Below are positions 56,279 to 64,000 of a stretch of 64,000 bases of DNA, piece after piece. The stretch's first letter is position 1, and each line of letters starts with the position of its first letter. The notes beneath the pieces were generated by a model, which saw only the letters and a program-made list of their open reading frames with translations, was not told where the DNA came from and did not search any database. Location of the stretch: NCBI GenBank assembly GCA_032164245.1, contig JAVMKO010000020.1:6165206-6229205 (forward strand), written 5' to 3'. This DNA comes from Sternotherus odoratus (lineage: Eukaryota > Chordata > Testudines > Kinosternidae). The translations under genes and the position numbers were made by a program.

Positions 56279-58478
56279 TTCCTTTTGGTCTTAAAATCCG
56301 ATTTGTGTAACAGCATACCCTTCATATCAGCAGAGGGCACTCTCCCCACACCGAGTTCCTCTGTGCAGTTCAAACTCACTGGAGTATCCCTTCAGTGCCA
56401 GCCTTGAGCAATGTTACACTGGGTACATGGTTCTCGTGTTCCCCTGGCAGGCATCTGTTACATGGAGACAGACAGGCATTAACACAATTCTTTGCTGCTT
56501 GTCTTAAGCTCCTAGAGAAGACTTGGTTCATTATCACCTCATACCACTGAAAGCGCTCGGATTTCCAGGGCTGGGAAACTGCCAGCCACTAAGGGCAAGT
56601 CTGCACTGCAGAATTAAACTGACCTAAGTACATCCACCACAGTAGTTTTGCATGTCCACACTGTGCTCCTTGGGTCGGCAGTGCCCGCCCTCACCCGGAG
56701 TGCTTGCAGTTAAATTGGTGCCAGTGTGGGGCATTGTGCCATTTATCCCGAGGAGAGAAGGACCCAGCTTCTCAGACAGGAGTTAGTCACCCAAATACCT
56801 TTGAGGAGCTGGGTCCTTCCCAAAATCCTCACAACGTCCCTGTAAAGCTTTCTCTAACCATTAAACTCTTCTGCCTGCTGCTCATAAGTAGGTGAATACA
56901 GAATCATAGTAAATAATGCATGCAAAAAGCTTGCGAATATAATAGCTTAATCTGGGGGCTCTTTTGAGGTGTGTTTTTAAGTGGATCCATTCCCTTTCAT
57001 TGCTATGTGTGGTTCCTGTCGAAGGGGAATAAAGCACGCAGCACTGAAGGCCACTCTGCCATTCTCCATTCCTCACTCATTCTCTGAGAAGCCTCTTGCC
57101 TCATTCCAGATATCAAACCCTCCTACTCCTTCATGACTTGCTGGCCTGAATCTTATCAGGTCTGTTATTGCAGTTACTAATTTGTGCATTAATGAAGCAA
57201 TATGAACCCAGGAATTCAATTGTTATCTGCAGGGAACATCTGGAGAAGTAACAGTATCGGGTGATTAATGCCATAATGGACAGTCTGCCGAGATACCACA
57301 TCAGCCATGCTAATGTGAGGGAATATGTATTTTATTTTGGGACGGCCGAGAGAAACAGTTCTCCATTGGGAACATCTGCAGCAGCTAATGAAAGAAATAA
57401 CATTAAAGAAGGAACAAACAAAAGAACCTCTGGAGCGTCAAAGTACTTCTCATATGTCCCTCCTGAATTTTAACTGCAGAGATGCATAGTCCCCGTAGAG
57501 GGAAAACCTGCTAGACAATTAGCTCCTGCAGTTCAAGATTCCTGTGGTTGAAATTTCAAAGCCACCTAGGGGGTTTAATGGGAATTAGGCATCCAAAGCC
57601 CCTAGACACCTTTGAATATCTTAGCCCGCATGCTATAAATATGATACAGGGGGAGATAGATCCCCTGGCCAATGCAGGATTGTGAACTCTGGTATAATCC
57701 CTTTATTGTGTTCAGTGTTTCAAGCAAAGGGGATTCCACCTCTTCCCCAGGGTGCCCTGTCTCTGCATTGCTATTCCTCTGAGCCCGGATGCCCTTTGCT
57801 CCATTCTGTTGAAAATCCCTCCCCCCCTCCCACTCCTGTTCTGTTTCATGCTTGAGCGGAGTGAATGCTTCTGAATCCTTCTTCTCAGGGAGAGCATGCT
57901 TCTTCCAGCCTCTGCACACCTGCTCCAGCTGACTCTGACGAGCAAAAGTCCAGCCAAATCCTAATGATCTTTGCTGTCAACTATATGACATTGAGACTAG
58001 GATTTTCAAAGGAGACTATGGGAGTTAGGCACCCAGCTGCCATTAACTGTCAAAGAGAATTTGGACCCCACCCCCACCCCCGTCAAGTGCTTTACGCATC
58101 ATTTGAGAATCCTGATAGATCGCCACTGGTGTTCTTCTTGGGAGCTATGGTCCATCGGCTTTTGTCAGCTGCAGGACTCAGTGGTGGTCTGGGTCCTGAG
58201 AGGCCATTTAACTGTCCCCTGCTTTCCTAATTACTCCACACGCAGGTGCTCTCCTGTACAAAATGTCGGTGTTAGCTGAGGAGGCAGCACTGAGAAAGCG
58301 AAACAGGCCTAGCCTGGCTGGACAGAATGTGAGTAGGTGGACGGGGGATGTGATAACCATCCGGAAGTGCCTGTGTGCTGTAAACCCCCAGTTCCACTAG
58401 CCCGAGGAACAGAGTCTCCCAGTGGGAGGGGCAGAAGCGCCACCTTAGTTGTTGTTTAAAACTAGATTGGTCAGTGCG
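56279..58478. other. No recognised gene; one likely Harbinger MITE
   Basis: Near 56595..56750 'ggcaagtctgcactgcagaa' and 'taaactgacctaagtacatc' resemble the ends of Harbinger-derived miniature elements (compare 18250..18281). The 57260..57470 and 57600..57960 frames have no recognised relatives. Confidence 0.45.
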
Positions 58479-58956
58479 TGTGGCAGGGCAGGGGGAAAAC
58501 CCCTCGAATGCCCTGCCCCTGCTGGCTAAGCCCCGCTTTCTGGCAGGAGGGCCAGGGGCAGTGGCTGGAAGCAGTCAGCAGGGAGCCCAGCTGTGGGCCC
58601 TAAGGAAGGCTGGCTCCACGCAGGGCTAAGTGGTCACAGCTGGGGCTGAAGACAGAGGGCTAGAAAAGCCCTGAGGTGAAGTCAGTTGGGAAGGTGAGCC
58701 AGGAAGGGGACAGGAGGCTGCAGCTCTGTCTCCTCACCACAAGCAAGGTGCCTCAGGGGCCCGGAGTGCCTGGAACCAGGTAGAAGGAGGGTAACTGTTG
58801 GGGGATAAAGGAACCACTTTACTGCACTGGAGCCACTGTACTGCACTGTAAATAAAAGGCACTAGGGTGAAACACCAGAGGAAGGTGTGAAGACTCTTAT
58901 TGCTACCAGTCAGAGCACAGGGGGGAAAGGGAGAAACTTGTGTGGACCCTGTGACA
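58479..58956 (+). mobile_element. Candidate solo LTR
   Basis: The segment starts TGTGGCAGGG and ends CCTGTGACA, with flanks gtgcg (58474..58478) and gtgcc (58957..58961). It has an AATAAA at 58851..58856 about 100 bp from its right end, as in an R-U5 boundary. No clear TATA box. It is GC-rich, unlike the two other LTR candidates. Confidence 0.45.
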
Positions 58957-59129
58957 GTGCCCTAGAAAATATATTGTAGGGAGGCAGCAGGCCCCAGAGT
59001 TGGGGGGACGTTGCACTGGCGGTCAGGAGTCCTAGGTTCTGCTCTCTACCTGCTATATATCCCATACGAACCCCTCTAATAGCTGCACTTCCTGAGCACC
59101 TTACTACCCCCATTAGCTAACTGCCCTTT

Positions 59130-59320
59130 TTCTTTAGCTCAAGTAGTGGAGACGACTCCTGCTTTTGGCTCTGTAGGTACTGGCTTCAAACCCCCTGCCA
59201 GCCTTATGAGTGTGCTTGGTTACCCGTCGTCAAGTCACATCCCAGGTTTCCCCATCTGTGACACGGGAATCACAAGGCTTTGTAAAGTGCTTGGATGAAA
59301 CCATGGTGTAAGAGCTGCTG
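59130..59320 (+). repeat. MIR-like SINE
   Basis: 'gctcaagtagtggagacgac' head, 'gtcgtcaagtcacatccc' core, 'aggtttccccatctgtgac' and 'ggctttgtaaagtgcttgg' tail. Confidence 0.75.
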
Positions 59321-59699
59321 CTCTCTCTGCTACTATTAACAATCCCAGTGGTCTTTTCCCCCGTCACTGTTGTTCTGTGATTCCCTGGCAAATGAAATGA
59401 AAAAAAGTTACTTTCAGGGGGGAGGGGAGGGAGGACATTATAAACTTGGGGCTGTGGAGAAAGCTGCCCCCTCTTCTGTTCTGTACAGGAGCCTGAGTGT
59501 TTAAAAGTTTTGAGCAGTTCTTCGTGAAAGCTGGGCCTTTTCTCCTTCCATGTGGCTGGCTGGCTAGATACTGACCCCCCCACCTCCCCATCACTGTGGT
59601 GTCTGACTATTGTCCCTATGCATAATAAACTCTCTATGGCCCCAATCGAGCAAAGAATCTAGGGTTAATTTTTAAGGATCTGGGTACTCCCATTGACTT

Positions 59700-60555
59700 T
59701 AATTAAACTCAGAATGGGAAGGGCCCTCAAGAGGTCATCTAGTCCAGTCCCCTGCACTCAAGGCAGGACTAGAGCATCCCTGACAGGTGTTTGTCCAACC
59801 TGCTCTTAAAAATCCCCAATGATGGTGATTCCACAACCTTCCTAGACAATTTTTATTCGAGTGCTTAACCGCCCTGACAGGAAGGTTTTCCTAATGTCCA
59901 ACCTAAATGTCCCTTGCTGCAGTTTAAGCCCATTGCTTCTTGTCCTATCCTCAGAGGTTAAGAAGAACAATTCTTCTCCCTCCTCCTTGTGACAAGCTTT
60001 TATGTGCTTGAAAACTGTTAGCATGTCCCCTCTCACTTTTCTCTTTTCCAGACTAAGCAAACCCAATTTTTTCAATTTTCCCGTATAGGTCGTGTTTTCT
60101 AAATCTTTCATAATTTTTGTTGGTCTTCTCTAGACTATCTCCAATTTGTCCACATCCTTCCTGAAATGTGGTGCCCAGAACTAAACACAATACTTCCACT
60201 GCTTGCATCTGACAAAGTGGGTATTAGCCCACGAAAGCTTATGCTTCAATACTTTAGTTAGTCTTTAAGGTGCCACAGGACTCTTTGTTACCTCCACAAT
60301 ACTCCAGTTGAGGCCTAATTAGCGCAGAGTAGAGCGGAAGAATTACTTCTGTGTCTTGCTTGCAACACTCCTGCTAATACATCCTAGAAAGATGTTCATT
60401 TTTTTTGCAATAGCGTTAGACTGTTGACTCATATTTAGCTTGTGATCCACTATGACCCCCCCCCCCCGGATCCCTTTCTGCAGTACTCCTTCCTAGGCAG
60501 TCATTTCCCATTCTGTATGTGTGCAACTGATTGTTCCTTCCTAAGTGGAGTACTT
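59700..60555 (-). mobile_element. CR1 LINE fragment interrupted by a PLE repeat
   Basis: Reversed CR1 3' end ('agaggtcatctagtccagt', 'ctgacaggtgtttgtccaa') continues into ORF2 (KDLENTTYTGKLKKLGLLSL, 60110..60050, and LEKRKVRGDMLTVFKH), then breaks at 60194 and resumes at 60295 through 'ctgcagtactccttcctagg'. The interruption is a PLE copy with a 9-bp duplication. Confidence 0.9.
60195..60294 (+). mobile_element. 5'-truncated PLE repeat inside CR1
   Basis: A 100-bp copy of the PLE terminal repeat is flanked by cacaatact at 60186..60194 and 60295..60303. It ends in 'ctctttgttacctc', missing the last 30 bp seen at 26055..26084. The hammerhead-like block 60205..60244 has core CTGACAA (G8 changed to A) but intact stem II, GAAA and AGCU. 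Confidence 0.85.
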
Positions 60556-61998
60556 TGGAAGAAATAATCGGCTGCACACATACAAAATGCTCATGCTGAA
60601 ACACTTTCATGATCTGGTGAATCAGGGCCTATATATGTTTTGTACTATCTCTGTCTGTCTCACACTCCCACGTATTACTCAGAATTAACTAGCTTTTGGC
60701 CAGGAACTTATTTTTGATTATATGTGCCTAGGAGCTCCAGGGATGGGCAGGACTCTATTGTGCTAGGCACTGTAAAAAACACACAACAGAAAAGCCAGTC
60801 CCCGACCCAAAGAGCTTGCAATCCTTTTATGATCTTCCCCAGTTTCATTTTTAGAGAGCTGACCACGCTCTTCTCTGTTGCACTGAGGATGCTAAGAGAG
60901 GCCCTGATTTGGGAAAGCCCTTAGCCATGTTCTGAACTTCATGCACATGGTTAAGTCCCATTGACCTTCGTGCTTTCTCTCCACAAACTGTCCCGCGAGT
61001 GCGTATCTTGCTGCTGCATGCATGGGAAACCACCAAAGAAGATTTTTAACAAACTAAAAGTGGGGAGCACTGTGTCAGCCTGTTGAGGACCCAAACTTTC
61101 CCTTCCTAAGGTAAAGGAAGGACAATCTCCTGCAGCCTCCCGGGAGGGAGCCTCTTGAGTTCCCCAACAATTTTAGGATGTGTTTTGAGCTTTGCAATTG
61201 AGCGTGCTGATAGATTTTCCGCTCCGCTTCAGCAGCTCCAGTCTTGCTGGCAGCCTGCGGAATAGTTTACATAGCTATTCAAAGGCTTTTTTTGTTCTGG
61301 CCTCTGGCTCCTGGAAACCCATGAAGAAGGGCTCCTTTCAGAACCGTACATTTACTAGGCAGAAATTGTCATTTTTCAAACACAGCCTCCCTTCTCTTGG
61401 CCTGGAGCCTTTCACCTCCCGGCGTATTGACGTCAGGCCCCTTTTGTGATACTCGGCAGGGTTTTGCGCTCTGGTTTCTTTGCAGGGGTTTTAAATGACT
61501 GCCTCGGAGGTAGCCAGACAGCGAGTTCAGGGGCGAGTGCTGTTGTCCGCCCCTTCACCCCGGCACGTTCGAAAAGGAGCATGTTGAATTTGCACCTTCG
61601 GCCCAACAGAGCTGTCAGCTTGAGAACATAATCACTTTTGTCGAAAGGGCCTACTAGTGAAGTTGGTGACATGAACCCTTGTTATTTGATGTGATTTACA
61701 GGTTTGGGCATATGTGTTAACACTCCCTTATGGGGACGGAATGTCAGAGCCGTGCCCAGTGTGTCCTAGCACCAGTACTGCTATGGTTAAGGAGAATTCT
61801 CTTAACTGTGACAGTGGCCTTTTTCTTTTAGACTAGAAACAGAAGCACCTGAATGCCATCCCTCCCCACCGTGAAGTCCTGGGTAACCATAGGGTGCAGA
61901 ATTGTGACCGCTGGGAAGTCCTGATTCGATGGTTTACCCTTAATGATGCAATAAGCAAAACACATGGAATTACCTTTTCAATTACATTTGATGATAAT
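60556..61998. other. No recognised gene
   Basis: 60755..60830 carries the ancient phrase 'cagtccccgacccaaagagc' also seen near 26690 and 37650. The GC-richer part 61200..61660 has frames on both strands but no recognised product. Confidence 0.4.
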
Positions 61999-62700
61999 AA
62001 GAACATAATAATGGCCATACTGGATCAGACCAAAGGTCCATCCAGCCCAGTATCCTGTCTACCGACAGTGGCCAATGCCAGGTGCCCCAGAGTGAATGAA
62101 CGTAACAGGTAATGATCAAGTGATCTCTCTCCTGCCATTCATCACCCCACTCTGACAAACAGAGGCTAGGGACACCATTTCTTACCCATCCTGGCTAATA
62201 GCCATTAATGGACTTAATCTCCATGAATTTATCCAGTTCTCTTTTAAACCCTGTTATAGTTCTAGCCTTCACAGCCTCCTCTGGCAAGGAGTTCCACAGG
62301 TTGACTTTGCGCTATGTGAAGACCTTCCTTTTATTTGTTTTAAACCTGCTGCCCATTAATTTCATTTGGTGGACCTTAGTTCTTATATTATGGGAACAAG
62401 TAAATAACTTTTCTTTATTCACTTTCTCCACACCACTCATGATTTTATATACCTCTATCATATCCCCCTTTAGTCTCCTTTTTTCCAAGCTGAAAAGTCC
62501 TAGCCTCTTTAATCTCTCCTCATATGGGACCCGTTCCAAACCCCTAATCATTTTAGTTGCCCTTCTCTGAACCTTTTCTAATGCCAGTATACCTTTTTTG
62601 AGATGAGGAGACCACATCTTTACACAGTACTCAAGATGTGGGTGCACCATGGATTTATATAAGGACAATAAGATATTCTCCATCTTATTCTCTATCCCCT
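61999..62700 (-). pseudogene. CR1 LINE 3' end with ORF2 C-terminus
   Basis: This is the most readable CR1 piece. On the minus strand the frame 62683..62312 reads YKSMVHPHLEYCVKMWSPHL, LEKVQRRATKMIRGLE, LFSLEKRRLKGDMIEVYKIM and HQMKLMGSRFKTNKRKVFT, the C-terminus of CR1 ORF2. The 3' UTR follows to 61999 ('ggatcagaccaaaggtccat'). The 5' side is cut at about 62700. Confidence 0.9.
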
Positions 62701-62779
62701 TTTAATTAATATAATATCCCTTTTATTTATAATATTTCACATTTTTCATTTTCAAAGTCCGGTATGAACCTTAATTACT

Positions 62780-63335
62780 AATTATAGACATGTAGGGCTG
62801 GAAAGAACCTCAAGAAGTCTTCCAGGCCATTTCTTTATGCTAGGCAGGAGGAAATATACCTAGACCAGAGGTCCGCAACCTTCCAGAAGTGCTGCGCCGA
62901 GTCTTCATTTATTCATTCTGATATAAGATTTTGAGTGCCAGTAATACATTTTAATGTTTTTAGAAGGTCTCTTTCTATAAGTCTATAATATAGAACTAAA
63001 CTATTGTTGTATATAAAATAAATAAGGTTTTTAAAATGTTTATTAAGCTTCATTTAAAGTTAAATTAAAACGGAGAGCCCCCTCCCAGGACTGGTGGCCA
63101 GGACCCGGGAAGTGTGAGTGCCACTGAAAATCAGCTTGAGTTCTGCCTTTGGCACACGTGCCATAGGTTGCCTACTCCTGACCTAGACCTTCCCTAACAG
63201 GTGTTTGTCTCACCTGTTCCTCCAATGATGGGGATTCCACAACCTCCTTAGGTAATTAGCACCCTTAACTATTTTAATAGTTAGAACATTTTCCCTGATA
63301 TCTAACCTAAATTTCCATTGCTGCAAATTAACCTA
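62780..63335 (-). mobile_element. CR1 LINE 3' fragment split by hAT
   Basis: 'tgtagggctggaaagaacc' and 'ctaacaggtgtttgtctca' are two parts of a reversed CR1 3' end separated by the hAT element at 62866..63180. Confidence 0.8.
62866..63180. mobile_element. hAT element, exact 8-bp TSD
   Basis: A 315-bp element with ends CAGAGGTCCGCAACCT and (reversed) CAGGAGTAGGCAACCT is flanked by acctagac on both sides (62858..62865 and 63181..63188). The exact 8-bp duplication and CAG...CTG ends place it in the hAT superfamily. No transposase. Confidence 0.9.
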
Positions 63336-63835
63336 GCTAAGCCTTGCAGCACCTTGGGATGTGAGCAATGCTATTCTCATTTTACAGCTGAAGAAACTAA
63401 GAACTGTGGTCCCAGAGGGTGTCTCTGTCAGTCAGGATTGGAGGTGTGGAATTCCTGACTCCCACTCCTGCCCACAGGGCACTAGGTGATGTCTGTCTAG
63501 CAAAAAATAACCAGCATGCGCAAGTACCCCAGGATGGTACTGGGGACAAAAGGATGCTGGCAGGGCCATCATTCAGATGCAGACCCAAGGTTCAGGTAAC
63601 TGCAACAATTAAAATAATTCCAAATATTAGCAGCCATACCCTGTCCAAATTGTAGCTGAGTTTATGCCATTCTCCCTGCCCCAAGTTCCTCCTGTCACAT
63701 CAACTGAAGTCAATATTCTTCTCCACTTCCTGTCCTAAAGGGCTGTATAGTATTGCTGCACAATGTCAGATTGTACATTACACCTTAGAAGGACTGTTTC
63801 AGTGGTGACTGCAATGTGACATCTCTGTAGACATC

Positions 63836-63836
<1 letters not shown>

Positions 63837-63914
<78 letters not shown>
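63837..63914. repeat. (TATC)n microsatellite, 78 bp
   Basis: Nineteen uninterrupted tetranucleotides are present; the purity suggests it is currently polymorphic. Confidence 0.97.
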
Positions 63915-64000
63915 ATAATGTGTGCAGAGCTTATATATAGTTTCCATTCTCATGTACACCATTATCAGTTGCTCCTAACCCTGTCAAACTAAATCCTTCT

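Noticed and set aside
63837..63914. CRISPR-like regular repeat
   Set aside because: It is a simple tetranucleotide microsatellite without spacers, in a vertebrate genome.

Overview
The window reads as vertebrate, non-mammalian DNA, most likely turtle (Testudines). The evidence is the repeat content: many CR1 LINE fragments (mostly 3' ends) in both orientations, Penelope-like element (PLE) remnants, a decayed Harbinger transposon, hAT and Tigger/pogo non-autonomous elements, MIR-like SINEs and a few candidate solo LTRs. There are no bacterial-style operons. Nearly all open frames of 60-180 codons lack family resemblance or are repeat remnants. The species call is inference from repeat families; no search was run.

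Only one host gene is supported: the first coding exon (20285..20627, minus strand) of a class A G-protein-coupled receptor of the pyroglutamylated RFamide peptide receptor (QRFPR/GPR103) group. It encodes the extracellular N-terminus, TM1 and TM2, starts in a strong Kozak context and ends at a consensus GTAAGT donor. Later exons were not found in the 20 kb downstream, so intron 1 probably runs past the left edge. GC-rich sequence on the upstream (right-hand) side, 20628..~21070, is the likely promoter. If that gene model is right, 1..20278 is intronic and about 21100..64000 is upstream or intergenic.

Layout: 1..14600 is repeat-rich (PLE fold-back, solo LTR, CR1s, a hAT inside a CR1, a GC-rich Tigger inside a duplicated segment, a Helitron end). 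14640..18285 is a Harbinger element with two convergent broken genes (DDE transposase and Myb/SANT-like partner). 18716..20240 holds two CR1 copies, one about 40 bp from the exon's splice donor. 21879..22222 has two unusually perfect hairpins. 24..64 kb is repeat-dominated sequence with no recognised gene.

The most interesting system is the PLE family. Six copies are visible, at 20..209, 6860..7020, 25955..26084, 52974..53937, 56081..56266 and 60195..60294. Each contains a 40-nt block that matches the layout of a minimal hammerhead ribozyme: CUGAUGA-like core, stem II hairpin, GAAA, then a self-complementary AGCU in place of stem III and a 4-bp stem I. The AGCU palindrome would give a proper stem III only between two molecules, as expected for dimer-acting hammerheads reported from Penelope-like elements. 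Three of the six copies are internally inverted; two of those are fold-backs with exact 12- and 15-bp target-site duplications, and one (52974..53937) still shows PLE GIY-YIG endonuclease coding in opposite orientations either side of a sharp junction. This looks like repeated twin-priming inversion.
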